This document shows positions 1 through 8,478 of a stretch of 64,000 nucleotides of DNA, one piece after another. Below the pieces are notes generated by a model, which had not been told where the DNA came from, did no database searches, and worked only from the letters and a program-made list of their open reading frames with translations. The stretch comes from an uncultured Muribaculaceae bacterium (GTDB lineage Bacteria > Bacteroidota > Bacteroidia > Bacteroidales > Muribaculaceae), in NCBI GenBank assembly GCA_947628305.1, contig CANQZG010000001.1, positions 310,001-374,000 on the forward strand, given 5' to 3'. How positions within the stretch are numbered: the stretch's first letter is position 1; the number at the start of each line of letters is the position of its first letter. The translations under genes and the position numbers were made by a program.

Positions 1-387
1 GTGTTCACCTATATCGACCGTAACGGTGAGAGACATTCAAGCACGGAGACCCTCTCACAGATGTCCATAATTTTCTTTGTCACCCCCGACTGCACCGAGT
101 GCACCCTCGACCGTGCCCGTCTGAACGCCGACATAAAGACGACCAAACTCATAACGGACGGCATACTGAAAGTGTTTGTCATCTATCCCGGAGATGACAC
201 AGAGGAATGGAAGAAGGCCGCTGCCGGATACCCGGCCGACTGGATTGTCGGCGCGTCACCCGGCATCGACAAGATATATGACCTGAGACAGATGCCTTCG
301 TTCTATCTCATCTACGGCAACGGACGCATCCAGGCCAAAGGAATAAACATCGATGCCCTGTTGGCATTCATCAACTATAAACTTTAA
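1..387 (+). CDS. Thioredoxin-fold protein, C-terminal part (5'-truncated by the window)
   Basis: The reading frame is open from base 1 and ends with TAA at 385-387, so the GTG at position 1 is probably an internal codon and the true start lies upstream. The visible 128 residues contain a strand followed by a redox-like Cys-Thr-Glu-Cys motif near residues 31-34 (FFVTPDCTECT), then a segment ending in a PSFYLI strand whose proline looks like the cis-Pro of a thioredoxin fold. This pattern matches the C-terminal half of Bacteroidales DUF5106/thioredoxin-like secreted proteins, thought to act in periplasmic thiol chemistry. The family is an inference; the full length, signal peptide and N-terminal domain are not visible. 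Confidence 0.6.
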   Translation: MFTYIDRNGERHSSTETLSQMSIIFFVTPDCTECTLDRARLNADIKTTKLITDGILKVFVIYPGDDTEEWKKAAAGYPADWIVGASPGIDKIYDLRQMPSFYLIYGNGRIQAKGINIDALLAFINYKL

Positions 388-414
388 ACGGTTTAGAGTT
401 TAAAACTTATAGTT
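373..414. repeat. Inverted repeat after the thioredoxin-like gene
   Basis: AACTATAAACTTTAAAC (373-389) is mirrored by GTTTAAAACTTATAGTT (398-414) with 15 of 17 positions complementary and an 8-base spacer. It overlaps the stop codon of the first gene and lies 38 bases before the next start. It could act as a weak transcription end or mRNA-stabilising hairpin; there is no clear T tract, so a terminator is not certain. Confidence 0.45.
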
Positions 415-451
415 TAATAATCGCATCCACGATTCAACAACACATCAAGAG

Positions 452-961
452 ATGAAACGATTCAACAATTTCCTGTGCCGCATATTCCTACGGTTCACCG
501 GCTATACCTACTCCAATATGGCAAGGTTGTTCATGCGCCTTTTCGTCGGCATCATGTTCATGCAGTTCGGCATACGCCATTGGGCCAACTACAGTCTGCT
601 GTGCAACGATTTCCCGACCATACTGGGTCTGTCACCCGCGTTCTGCCTTGTGACCATGATTGTCATCGAAATCCTGTGTTCCGCACTGATTATGGTGGGA
701 CTTGTGACACGTCTTGCCACCGTGCCACCGATATTGACTATGATTGCAGCCGAGTATTACATCCTTCATGACATGCTCCCCCACATTTCAATCTACGGTA
801 TCGACAGCACGCAACCGGGTTACCTGCCCATTATGTTCATAGGCATCTATCTATACCTATGGATTGCAGGGCCGGGCAAGATTTCACTCGACTACGTGTT
901 GTCATTGCACATAATCAACCGACTCGGCCGCCACGAGGAGGAAGAACTGGAGGAGGTATGA
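452..961 (+). CDS. DoxX-family small membrane protein
   Basis: This 169-residue protein has four hydrophobic stretches, the first at about residues 23-45 (ARLFMRLFVGIMFMQFG) and others near 60-85, 90-110 and 125-145, the usual DoxX layout. The arrangement of a basic N-terminus, a G-rich first helix and a short acidic C-terminal tail (EEEELEEV) fits the family. DoxX-like proteins are inner-membrane proteins linked in some species to redox balance or thiosulfate oxidation, but most bacterial members have no assigned reaction. The stop codon overlaps the mnmA start as ATGA (958-961), so the two are probably translated together; the preceding thioredoxin-like gene may belong to the same transcript. 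Confidence 0.75.
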   Translation: MKRFNNFLCRIFLRFTGYTYSNMARLFMRLFVGIMFMQFGIRHWANYSLLCNDFPTILGLSPAFCLVTMIVIEILCSALIMVGLVTRLATVPPILTMIAAEYYILHDMLPHISIYGIDSTQPGYLPIMFIGIYLYLWIAGPGKISLDYVLSLHIINRLGRHEEEELEEV

Positions 962-2031
962 AAATCGCCGTTCTCATTTCAGGCGGGGTTGACAGTGCGG
1001 TCGCCGTACACCGTCTCCTTGAACAGGGGCACGAGCTGCATCTGTTCTATATACGCATCGGACTCGACACCGACGAGGGCGATTGCTCGGCCGAGGAGGA
1101 CATCGAGATGTGCACCTATATCGCCCGCAAATACAACCTCCCGCTCGAAGTGGTGTCACTGCACGAGGAATACTGGGAAAACGTGATGGAGTATGCACTG
1201 CGCACCGTCCGCGAAGGGCTCACACCCAACCCCGACATCATGTGCAACAAGATGATTAAATTCGGGTACTTTGAACGTCGCTGGGGACATGAGTTTGACT
1301 TGACCGCCACGGGACATTACGCCTCTACCACGATAATCGACGGGCACAAATTCCTATCGACAGCCGTTGACAAGGTAAAAGACCAAACCGACTTTCTCGC
1401 ACAGATTTCCTACGAGCAGCTGCAACATCTCATCTTCCCTATCGGTGATATGCCAAAGTCGCGTGTGAGGGAAATCGCGATAGAAACGGGAATGCCCAAC
1501 GCCTACCGCAAGGACAGCCAGGGAATATGCTTCCTTGGCAAAATCGACTACAACGACTTCATACGCCGCCATCTCGGGGAACGCCCCGGGCCGATAATCG
1601 AAATCGAGACAGGCCGCAAACTGGGTATGCACCGTGGATTCTGGTTCCATACCATCGGACAACGCAAGGGCCTCGGCCTTAGCGGAGGACCGTGGTATGT
1701 AGTCAAAAAGAACGTGCATGACAACGTCGTGTACGTTTCCAACGGCTATGACACCGAGAAACAATATGGCCACACTCTGCATCTCGACGAGATGCACTGG
1801 ATAACCCTCGACCCTTGGAAAAACGGCTGCGACAACGTTGAAATCACGTTCAAGAACCGCCACACGCCGGAGTTCTTCAATGCGAGGCTGACCCATGTCC
1901 GCGACAGGGAGTATGTCATCCAAAGCGAACGACGCGTCCAAGGCATCGCCCCGGGACAGTTTGCGGTGATATATGACCGCGACAGCCACCTGTGTTACGG
2001 AAGCGGTGTCATAACCGGCCGAAACCTATAA
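958..2031 (+). CDS. mnmA: tRNA-specific 2-thiouridylase MnmA
   Basis: MnmA makes 2-thiouridine at the wobble base (U34) of Lys, Glu and Gln tRNAs in the cytoplasm, using ATP and a persulfide donor. The 357-residue product has the PP-loop SGGVDS at residues 8-13, the first catalytic cysteine C96 in PDIMCNKMIKFG and the second, C191, in SQGICFLG. Length and motif order are normal for the family. ATG 958 was chosen because the PP-loop follows directly and an AGGAGG sits at 951-956, unusually close to the start; a longer reading frame from 859 overlaps doxX and adds no family sequence. Start and doxX stop overlap by four bases. One substitution is KDQTDFL where KDQSYFL is commoner. Confidence 0.95.
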   Translation: MKIAVLISGGVDSAVAVHRLLEQGHELHLFYIRIGLDTDEGDCSAEEDIEMCTYIARKYNLPLEVVSLHEEYWENVMEYALRTVREGLTPNPDIMCNKMIKFGYFERRWGHEFDLTATGHYASTTIIDGHKFLSTAVDKVKDQTDFLAQISYEQLQHLIFPIGDMPKSRVREIAIETGMPNAYRKDSQGICFLGKIDYNDFIRRHLGERPGPIIEIETGRKLGMHRGFWFHTIGQRKGLGLSGGPWYVVKKNVHDNVVYVSNGYDTEKQYGHTLHLDEMHWITLDPWKNGCDNVEITFKNRHTPEFFNARLTHVRDREYVIQSERRVQGIAPGQFAVIYDRDSHLCYGSGVITGRNL

Positions 2032-2051
2032 ACCATGAAACTATATCAACA

Positions 2052-2657
2052 ATGGATTCCCGCATAAAGCTAAAGGTACTCGGAATTTCATACAGCCAGA
2101 TACAATCAGGTGCTTACGCCCTGATACTCGCACAGGTCAACGGGCCGGTGCGCATCCCCGTTGTGATAGGTGCCGCCGAAGCACAGTCCATCGCCTTGAG
2201 GATGGAGAGCATAACCCCTCCCCGGCCGATGACACATGACCTGTTCATGAGTTTCGCCCATGCGTTCGGAGTCAAACTCGTAGAGGCGTTCATTTACAAA
2301 TTTGAGGACGGCATATTCTCATCGGAACTTACATTCACCGACGGTGAACGCACGGTTGTCCTCGACAGCCGCACATCCGATGCAATCGCAATCGCAATGC
2401 GCACCAACGCCCCCATCTACACCACACGGGAGATACTCGAAGAAACCGGATTTGTAATGGAGAGCAAGGACGATGACGAGGACACCCCCGAGACCCGTCA
2501 GGACGCGACCAACCGAGAACCTCGACCCGAGAACCTCGCCATCGAGGAACTTGAGCGAGAACTCTCCCGACTAATCGAGGCCGAAAACTACGAAGAGGCG
2601 GCCCGTATCAGCGAAATCCTGCAACGCAAGAAAAAGGAACGCGATGAACAACAATGA
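2052..2657 (+). CDS. Bifunctional nuclease (BFN/DUF151) with C-terminal UVR motif
   Basis: The 201-residue protein has an N-terminal BFN domain (about residues 1-135; note RIPVVIGAAEAQSIAL and the core SDAIAIAMRTNAPIY) and a short C-terminal UvrB/UvrC-type helical motif (about 163-196, AIEELERELSRLIEAENYEEAA). BFN proteins have been described as having RNase and DNase activity; the UVR motif is normally a protein-interaction hairpin. An acidic, low-complexity linker joins the two. ATG 2052 is preferred over an upstream in-frame ATG at 1992 that lies inside mnmA. It follows mnmA by 20 bases and precedes the nucleoside permease, so a common transcript is likely. Substrate in vivo is unknown. 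Confidence 0.85.
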   Translation: MDSRIKLKVLGISYSQIQSGAYALILAQVNGPVRIPVVIGAAEAQSIALRMESITPPRPMTHDLFMSFAHAFGVKLVEAFIYKFEDGIFSSELTFTDGERTVVLDSRTSDAIAIAMRTNAPIYTTREILEETGFVMESKDDDEDTPETRQDATNREPRPENLAIEELERELSRLIEAENYEEAARISEILQRKKKERDEQQ

Positions 2658-2704
2658 ATCAACACTAATTATGTATATATAAACAATACCATAAGAATCT
2701 AATC

Positions 2705-4087
2705 ATGGGAATAAAGACAAGACTGGCCGCAATGAACTTCATGGAGTTCGCGGTGTGGGGCGCCTACCTCATCTCAATGGGCATGTTTCTCGCCAACAAC
2801 GGACTCGGCGAGTATGTATTCTGGTTCTACACCGTTCAAGGCCTCGTTTCAATACTGATGCCCGCACTCATCGGCATCGTGGCCGACCGTTGGATTCCGG
2901 CCCAGCGCACCCTCGGCCTGTGCCATCTGCTCGCAGGCGGATTCATGATTGCCACCGGCTTCGTGGCTGCCACATCAATCGCACGGGGCGGGACACTGGA
3001 ATTCGGCTTACTGTTCACGTTATACACCGTTTCAGTTGCATTCTTCATGCCCACAATAGGACTAAGCAACTCTGTGGCGTTCAGTTCGCTTGAACAGAAA
3101 GGTCTGAGCACGATAACCGACTTCCCGCCGATACGTGTGTTCGGGACTGTCGGCTTCATCTGTGCCGAGCTTCTTGTCAACTTTGTCATCATTGACGGCA
3201 AGGCAATCCAGTTCACGGCCAACCAGTTCTACACATCAGGCATCCTGAGTCTCCTGTTGGCGGCATACAGTCTCACCCTTCCCCACTGTCCCGTGAAGAA
3301 AGACGCAGGACGCAGCATAACCGAGGCACTCGGATTGAAAGCATTCACCCTGTTCCGTCGCAAGGACATGGCGATATTTTTCATTTTCAGCATGTTGCTC
3401 GGCGTATCGCTGCAAATCACCAACAGTTACGGGTCTGACTTCATCAACTTCTTTTCCAAGTTTGAAGAGTTCAAGACCGGGTTCATGAACGGCTGGTGGG
3501 CCGAGAACCCCACATTCCTCATCTCAATATCGCAATGTGCCGAGGCACTGTGCATCCTCGCCATTCCGTTCTGTCTCAAACGGTTCGGCATCAAGGGTGT
3601 GATGCTCATGGCGATGTTCGCCTGGGTGTTGCGATTCGGATTCTTCGGCATCGGCAACACCAACTTCCCCGGTGTCACATTCCTCATCCTGTCATGCATC
3701 GTCTACGGTGTCGCTTTCGACTTCTTCAATGTATCGGGAGGTCTGTATGTCGACTCCCAGACCGACCCCGCCCAACGCTCATCGGCACAGGGGTTGTTCA
3801 TGCTGATGACAAACGGTATCGGCGCATCGTTAGGAACATTTATCGCAGGTAAATGCGTCGTTAACAAACTGGTGTACAATCCCAGTCTGACACAGCCACA
3901 GCAACTTGACGGATGGCATCACTCATGGCTGATTTTCGCGGCATACGCCCTTGTGGTGGCTGTCCTTTTCATGATTCTTTTCAAAGACAACAAGAAAGAA
4001 CGAATATCTGATGCAAAAGCCTACAACCGTACTGCAGGAGACCCTGAAGGCATGGTTCAGTCATCAGAGAACTCCAATGCAATATGA
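2705..4087 (+). CDS. Nucleoside:H+ symporter, MFS NupG-like permease
   Basis: This 460-residue, very hydrophobic protein has about twelve membrane segments and a central cytoplasmic loop near residues 198-220. The start MGIKTRLAAMNFMEFAVWGAYLIS and the ADRWIPAQR loop after helix 2 are typical of the NHS branch of the major facilitator superfamily (NupG/XapB type), which imports nucleosides with protons. The C-terminus carries a charged tail after the last helix. Its stop codon overlaps rsmE by four bases (ATGA at 4084-4087), so it appears to be the first or middle gene of a nucleoside permease-rsmE-kdsA transcript. Which nucleosides are carried cannot be read from sequence. Confidence 0.85.
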   Translation: MGIKTRLAAMNFMEFAVWGAYLISMGMFLANNGLGEYVFWFYTVQGLVSILMPALIGIVADRWIPAQRTLGLCHLLAGGFMIATGFVAATSIARGGTLEFGLLFTLYTVSVAFFMPTIGLSNSVAFSSLEQKGLSTITDFPPIRVFGTVGFICAELLVNFVIIDGKAIQFTANQFYTSGILSLLLAAYSLTLPHCPVKKDAGRSITEALGLKAFTLFRRKDMAIFFIFSMLLGVSLQITNSYGSDFINFFSKFEEFKTGFMNGWWAENPTFLISISQCAEALCILAIPFCLKRFGIKGVMLMAMFAWVLRFGFFGIGNTNFPGVTFLILSCIVYGVAFDFFNVSGGLYVDSQTDPAQRSSAQGLFMLMTNGIGASLGTFIAGKCVVNKLVYNPSLTQPQQLDGWHHSWLIFAAYALVVAVLFMILFKDNKKERISDAKAYNRTAGDPEGMVQSSENSNAI

Positions 4088-4797
4088 TTCAATTCTATGC
4101 GCCTGATATAAAATTGACCCGGACGCTCCCCGAGAGCGATTCGGGTCATTGCGTGAGAGTGCTCCGCAAACAGACCGGAGACCTCATCGAGGTCATAGAC
4201 GGCCGGGGAGAACGCATGACATGCCGCATCCTTGACCCACACCCCAAGAAAACGGTCGTCGAAATCATCGACACCGTGACCGTCGAGCCTACATGGCGTC
4301 AGTCAATAACCATAGCGGTCGCACCCACCAAACACCTTGACCGAATGGAGTGGATGGTCGAGAAACTGACCGAAATCGGGGTCAACCGCATCATCCCGCT
4401 GCTCTGTCACCATTCAGAGCGAAAGGAAATCAAGACAGAGCGTCTGGAGAAAATCGCGGTCTCGGCCATGAAACAATCGCTCAAGGCTGTTCTCCCGGAA
4501 ATCACTCCGATGACCCCGATGGCCGAAGTCATAAAACATTATCAGGGACAGAAACGTTTTATCGCATATTGTGACCGCGAAATACCGCGCCGCCTATTTG
4601 CCCGTGAATACCTTCCGGGCAATGATACTGTGATACTCATCGGGCCCGAAGGGGACTTCTCACGCGAGGAAATCACCGGCGCGCTCGATTCAGGTTTCAT
4701 CCCGGTGTCGCTTGGCGACAACCGTCTCCGCACCGAGACTGCCGCGGTCGTGGCATGTGACACGTGCCACATCATTGACCAATTGAAATTGACATAA
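4084..4797 (+). CDS. rsmE: 16S rRNA m3U1498 methyltransferase RsmE
   Basis: RsmE methylates N3 of U1498 in 16S rRNA using S-adenosylmethionine. The 237-residue protein has the short N-terminal PUA-like part and the C-terminal SPOUT knot with the signature LIGPEGDFSREEI (about 180-193) and SLGDNRLRTETAA (about 206-218), both diagnostic. Another family landmark is MEWMVEKLTEIGVNRIIPL in the centre. Length is normal. The start overlaps the stop of the permease gene by four bases and kdsA begins ten bases after its stop, so translational coupling is likely. Confidence 0.93.
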   Translation: MIQFYAPDIKLTRTLPESDSGHCVRVLRKQTGDLIEVIDGRGERMTCRILDPHPKKTVVEIIDTVTVEPTWRQSITIAVAPTKHLDRMEWMVEKLTEIGVNRIIPLLCHHSERKEIKTERLEKIAVSAMKQSLKAVLPEITPMTPMAEVIKHYQGQKRFIAYCDREIPRRLFAREYLPGNDTVILIGPEGDFSREEITGALDSGFIPVSLGDNRLRTETAAVVACDTCHIIDQLKLT

Positions 4798-4807
4798 CCA
4801 TCACATA

Positions 4808-5629
4808 ATGCAACCATTCAAGTTCAAGGAATACAGTTCACAACCCAATTTTTTCCTGTTAGCCGGACCATGTGTCATCGAGGGGGAGAAAATGGCGATG
4901 GAAATCGCCGAGACAATCGTCAATATAACGTCACGTCTCGGCATACCATACATATTCAAAGGGTCCTACCGCAAGGCCAATCGTTCACGTCTCGACTCCT
5001 TCACCGGCATAGGCGACCGTGAGGCCCTCGCGGTCTTGAAAAAGGTACGTGACACATTCGGCATCCCTGTAGTCACCGACATACACACCGCAGACGAAGC
5101 CCGCATGGCAGCCGAGGTCGTGGATGTGTTACAAATTCCGGCATTCCTTTGCCGTCAGACCGACCTTCTTGTCGCCGCCGCCCGCACCGGCCGTGCAGTC
5201 AACATCAAGAAAGGTCAGTTCCTGTCGCCCGATGCCATGCAGTTCGCCATACAGAAAGTGCGCGATGCAGGGAATGACAATGTCGCAGTCACCGAACGCG
5301 GTACGACCTTCGGCTATCAGGACCTTATCGTTGATTACCGTGGCATACCCGAGATGCAGCGTTTCGGTGCACCCGTCATCCTTGACGTGACCCATTCCCT
5401 GCAACAGCCCAACCAACCGGCAGGTGTCACGGGAGGCCACCCCGACCTCATCGAGACAATCGCACGGGCCGGAATCGCCGTCGGTGCCGACGGACTGTTC
5501 ATCGAGACACACCCCAACCCCGCCGAAGCCAAGAGCGACGGTGCCAACATGCTTCCGCTTGAACGCCTCTCCCAATTGCTCGAACACCTCATCACAATAA
5601 GAAACGCAATAAACTCATTCGACAAATAA
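4808..5629 (+). CDS. kdsA: 3-deoxy-8-phosphooctulonate synthase KdsA
   Basis: KdsA condenses phosphoenolpyruvate with arabinose 5-phosphate to give KDO 8-phosphate for the lipopolysaccharide inner core. The 273-residue product shows the family's LLAGPCVIEGE start, the FKGSYRKANRS phosphate-binding segment, VVTDIH, the LQIPAFLCRQTDLL region, the NIKKGQFLSP motif and the C-terminal VGADGLFIETHPNPAEAKSDG. All are in the standard order and length. KDO synthesis is consistent with a Gram-negative organism. It follows rsmE by ten bases, and the next gene (a TPR protein) starts four bases after its stop, implying one transcript. Confidence 0.95.
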   Translation: MQPFKFKEYSSQPNFFLLAGPCVIEGEKMAMEIAETIVNITSRLGIPYIFKGSYRKANRSRLDSFTGIGDREALAVLKKVRDTFGIPVVTDIHTADEARMAAEVVDVLQIPAFLCRQTDLLVAAARTGRAVNIKKGQFLSPDAMQFAIQKVRDAGNDNVAVTERGTTFGYQDLIVDYRGIPEMQRFGAPVILDVTHSLQQPNQPAGVTGGHPDLIETIARAGIAVGADGLFIETHPNPAEAKSDGANMLPLERLSQLLEHLITIRNAINSFDK

Positions 5630-5633
5630 TAAG

Positions 5634-7232
5634 ATGAAATTTTCCACATTACTGTTGTCAACTATCCTCGCCACCGCACCTTTGGCGTCAAACGCACAGA
5701 AGTCATCTTTCAACTCGCCAATCACCCAAGCGATGATGAAAGTCTACGACCAAACCATTGAAAATAATCCGCGCGACTATGACACCCTGTTCAAGCGCGC
5801 AAGTGAATATTACAAACATGACGCCTATAACGAGGCCCTTCAGGATGTCAACAACGCCCTGCGCTACATGCCGTCAGACGACCACGCCCTGCGCTACCAG
5901 GCATTGATGCTCCGCGCCAACATATATGACATGAGCCATCGATACAACGAGGCCGTATCCGACCTGAACAGCGTGCTCTCTCTCGCCCCCGGCAACTATA
6001 CGGCGACATATCTCCGTGCCAACGCCAATTTTGAACTTGGCAACCTCGAACAATCCAAGAAGGACTATCAGGCATTATACAAACAGAACCCACGCTCACA
6101 GGAGGCATTGTTCGGCCTTGCACGCATCGCCGTCAAGGAAAACAACCTCGGCGTGGCCGATGAACTCTCCAACCGCGCCGTGGAACTGACCCCACAGGTC
6201 TCTGACGTCTATATGCGCCGCGCCTCCATACGTTCCCTCGCCGGAAACATCCAAGGAGCGGTTGACGACTACATCCTGGCGATTTCGACCGACAACCGCA
6301 ACAACCCACGTGCATTGAACGAACTGGTAAACCTGTCCAAGACCAACTATCCCATGGTGATGTCGGGACTTACCAACGCGATACGCCAGGCACCCAAGGT
6401 GGGTATGTTCTATTACATCCGCGCCATGATTGCCCAGAGCCATTGCAGCTACGCATCGGCCATAGCCGACTATGACAAAATCATCAACGACCACCTCTAT
6501 TCCTATCCCGGTCTCAACGCCGCGCTCGCCGAGTGTTACTATGCCCTCGGCAAATACGAGACCGCATTGCTCAACGCCGACTATGCGATTTCGGCGACCG
6601 ATGACAACGTTCCCTACTACGTCCTGAAATCAAACATCCTGCGTGCGATGAAACAACCGCAGGAAGCTCTTGAATGCGCCGAGAAGGCTCTTGAGAAGAA
6701 TCCTGACGCACCTCTTGCATTACGCGCCAAGGCACTCGCCCAGGTCGACCTGAAACAATACACTGAGGCATCGGTATCGCTCTCGGAGGCACTTCTCACC
6801 GACCCGACCGATGCCTACAACCTGATGCTGCGAGCCTGGATTATGCAGGATTTCCGCAAGGACAAGGCAATGGCCGAGCAACTCTACCAACGAGTGCTTG
6901 AACTTGACTATGACTTCGACAACGTGCATTCGCTCAAAGGATTCGCCCTTCTTTTCCTCGGCCGCGAGACCGAAGCCGAGAACTGGTTGACGACACTCCT
7001 TGACAGGGTTGACGACTACGACGGGCTCATCAACTATTACGCCGCATGTTTCTACGCGCAGAAAGGCTCAAAAGACCTCGCGCTGAAACATACCGCCGTA
7101 TCGCTTGAAAAAGGCTACGCCAACTACCACAATTGGATGGACGACAACGCCGCCCCCATCAACGTCGCCCCCATCCGCTCCGACAAACGCTTCAAAGAAA
7201 CCATCGACCGGTACGCCATCCTGTTCAAGTAA
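5634..7232 (+). CDS. Secreted tetratricopeptide-repeat protein
   Basis: The 532-residue product begins with a clear signal peptide (MKFSTLLLSTILATAPLASNAQ, cleavage expected near residue 21) and then consists of TPR helices almost to the end, e.g. NEALQDVNNALRYMPSDDH, NEAVSDLNSVLSLAPGNY and PQEALECAEKALEKNPDAP. TPR arrays mediate protein contacts, here probably in the periplasm or on the outer membrane. The C-terminal 80 residues (ENWLTTLLDRVDDYDGLIN onward) look like a degenerate TPR with the tail typical of Bacteroidales tetratricopeptide proteins. Partners are unknown. Four bases separate it from kdsA, so it is co-transcribed with an envelope gene. Confidence 0.85.
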   Translation: MKFSTLLLSTILATAPLASNAQKSSFNSPITQAMMKVYDQTIENNPRDYDTLFKRASEYYKHDAYNEALQDVNNALRYMPSDDHALRYQALMLRANIYDMSHRYNEAVSDLNSVLSLAPGNYTATYLRANANFELGNLEQSKKDYQALYKQNPRSQEALFGLARIAVKENNLGVADELSNRAVELTPQVSDVYMRRASIRSLAGNIQGAVDDYILAISTDNRNNPRALNELVNLSKTNYPMVMSGLTNAIRQAPKVGMFYYIRAMIAQSHCSYASAIADYDKIINDHLYSYPGLNAALAECYYALGKYETALLNADYAISATDDNVPYYVLKSNILRAMKQPQEALECAEKALEKNPDAPLALRAKALAQVDLKQYTEASVSLSEALLTDPTDAYNLMLRAWIMQDFRKDKAMAEQLYQRVLELDYDFDNVHSLKGFALLFLGRETEAENWLTTLLDRVDDYDGLINYYAACFYAQKGSKDLALKHTAVSLEKGYANYHNWMDDNAAPINVAPIRSDKRFKETIDRYAILFK

Positions 7233-7268
7233 CGGCCATTAGGGTGTTGCATGACGTAGTCCGAATAG

Positions 7269-7466
7269 GATTGCGAAGCAATCGTTTTGAATAGCCGTGG
7301 GCCGAGCCGTCAGGCGAGACCCACGGTAGGGAGACAAAATGTTGGTTTGAATCTGAAAGATTCATTATCATAAATGATTCTTTCAGAAACATTTATCCCT
7401 TATACATCTTTCCGTGGGTTTCGCTTTGCTCAACCCACGGCTATTCTTAATGATTGCTTCGCAATC
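7269..7466. repeat. 198-base nested palindromic element, copy 1
   Basis: The ends are GATTGCGAAGCAATC (7269-7283, itself a palindrome) and GATTGCTTCGCAATC (7452-7466). Inside come ATAGCCGTGGG on the left and CCCACGGCTAT on the right, each part of its own hairpin: CCGTGGG with CCCACGG across 7295-7326, and CCGTGGGTT with AACCCACGG at 7412-7440. The centre is a hairpin built from GAATCTGAAAGATTCATT and its near complement (about 7348-7400). The same layout recurs at 53986-54186, so this is a family and not chance. No protein is encoded. Confidence 0.8.
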
Positions 7467-7525
7467 CACCCTGAAAGGAAAGGCTCGGCCACAATGCTAT
7501 TCACTTAAGGTGACTTGATAAATTG

Positions 7526-7543
7526 TATGGGATTGGTAGGGTG
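7526..7543. repeat. Left arm of an 18-base perfect inverted repeat
   Basis: TATGGGATTGGTAGGGTG here is the exact reverse complement of 8623-8640. The two arms are about 1.1 kb apart and flank the lone outer-membrane barrel gene at 7704-8357. Confidence 0.8.
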
Positions 7544-7559
7544 TCGCCATGGCGACACC
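7540..7559. repeat. Perfect 20-base palindrome centred on CCATGG
   Basis: GGTGTCGCCA followed by TGGCGACACC is a perfect palindrome. It overlaps the inner end of the 18-base inverted repeat. A similar perfect palindrome with different arms lies at 8421-8438 on the other side of the gene, again centred on CCATGG. Confidence 0.8.
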
Positions 7560-7648
7560 GCCAATTGGATTATCGCTCTCACAATTATCAATTTACAACT
7601 TTACGAATCCAATTATCGACAAATAAAATCGTTTTATCTATAAAATAA

Positions 7649-7680
7649 TTTGTTTTATCAAAAATAAATTGTTTCATTTG
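7649..7680 (+). promoter_or_regulatory. Candidate promoter of the barrel gene
   Basis: TTTG at 7649-7652 and TTCATTTG at 7673-7680, 20 bases apart, resemble the Bacteroidota pattern TTTG-N19/20-TAnnTTTG with one mismatch in the -7 box. The start codon follows 23 bases later. Confidence 0.5.
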
Positions 7681-7703
7681 CAAAACTAACTTAAACAACC
7701 ATC

Positions 7704-8357
7704 ATGAATAAACACGTTTCATTAATTTTCAGTTTTATTTTTACCGTTTTGGTAATGCCAGTAATGGCACAGAATATACAACGGAATATCTCTGCCGGGG
7801 TCAATTTTTATGGCGGAGTCGGTGGATATGACGATGAGTTCAATTTTATAACAATAGCAAATCCCGAACAGTATCTACACTATTGGGGAACGGAGATAGA
7901 AGGCTCCTATCGGTTAAAACTGTACCGGGCCTTGCAATTCCGTCCCGCATTATCGATATATTACGAGAGGCATGACGGCCTTAAAATGTCCTTCAACGGC
8001 CCCGGAGGGACACAATATGGAGAAAGCCACATAAACGAATGGGGCATGCATGTCGTCGCACCTGTCGGCCTGTCTTTTAAAGCTCCGTCAGGCTCATTGG
8101 AAATCGAGACAGGCCCGGTATTCGGTCTTTATTTTAAACAGCGTCCGACCAAAGGGGAAGGGATGGTTGACAAGGATGACATTTTCAAACGCTACAAATG
8201 GCACTGGCGTTTCGGAGCGCGATACAATTTCATCGGAGGACGTTTCTACGCCAAGGTCGCGTTTGATTTGGCGATGAGCAATTTTTGTTACTCTTCCTTC
8301 GGAGAAAAATGCAGAGACCGCAATGTCCTATCAGGCGGTATCGGGGTTAATTTTTGA
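7704..8357 (+). CDS. Outer-membrane beta-barrel protein of unknown role
   Basis: The 217-residue protein starts with a signal peptide (MNKHVSLIFSFIFTVLVMPVMAQ) and continues with alternating polar/aromatic strands ending in a typical beta-barrel C-terminus (VLSGGIGVNF). Features such as FRPALSIYYERHDGLKM, VVAPVGLSFKAPSGSLEIET and WRFGARYNFIGGRFYAKVAF suggest eight or so strands, as in PorT/OmpW-like small barrels. The gene stands alone between repeats, is slightly more AT-rich than its neighbours, and is bracketed by an 18-base perfect inverted repeat, so it may have arrived or moved as a unit. Function unknown. Confidence 0.75.
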   Translation: MNKHVSLIFSFIFTVLVMPVMAQNIQRNISAGVNFYGGVGGYDDEFNFITIANPEQYLHYWGTEIEGSYRLKLYRALQFRPALSIYYERHDGLKMSFNGPGGTQYGESHINEWGMHVVAPVGLSFKAPSGSLEIETGPVFGLYFKQRPTKGEGMVDKDDIFKRYKWHWRFGARYNFIGGRFYAKVAFDLAMSNFCYSSFGEKCRDRNVLSGGIGVNF

Positions 8358-8420
8358 AAGACATTATTGCCGTAAAATGAGGATGTCCCAGGACGCAATC
8401 CATTCTGAAAGGTAGTTTCG

Positions 8421-8438
8421 GTTCAGCCATGGCTGAAC
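8421..8438. repeat. Perfect 18-base palindrome centred on CCATGG
   Basis: GTTCAGCCA followed by TGGCTGAAC is perfectly self-complementary. It lies 63 bases after the barrel gene and parallels the palindrome at 7540-7559. Confidence 0.75.
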
Positions 8439-8478
8439 TGAAACACATTGAAATTCAGCGAGAGCACAATCGGCGAGG

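Larger units (their letters stand above)
7233..7703. other. Repeat-rich intergenic island before the barrel gene
   Basis: These 471 bases have no convincing gene. They hold a nested palindromic element (7269-7466), one arm of an 18-base inverted repeat (7526-7543), a perfect 20-base palindrome (7540-7559) and an AT-rich promoter region from about 7600. Each is listed separately. Confidence 0.7.

Noticed and set aside
1354..1989. 211-codon minus-strand frame opposite mnmA
   Set aside because: mnmA is certain from its catalytic motifs; GC-rich codons commonly leave the opposite strand open.
5129..5587. 152-codon minus-strand frame opposite kdsA
   Set aside because: It is a shadow of kdsA, which has every family motif; the opposite frame has none.
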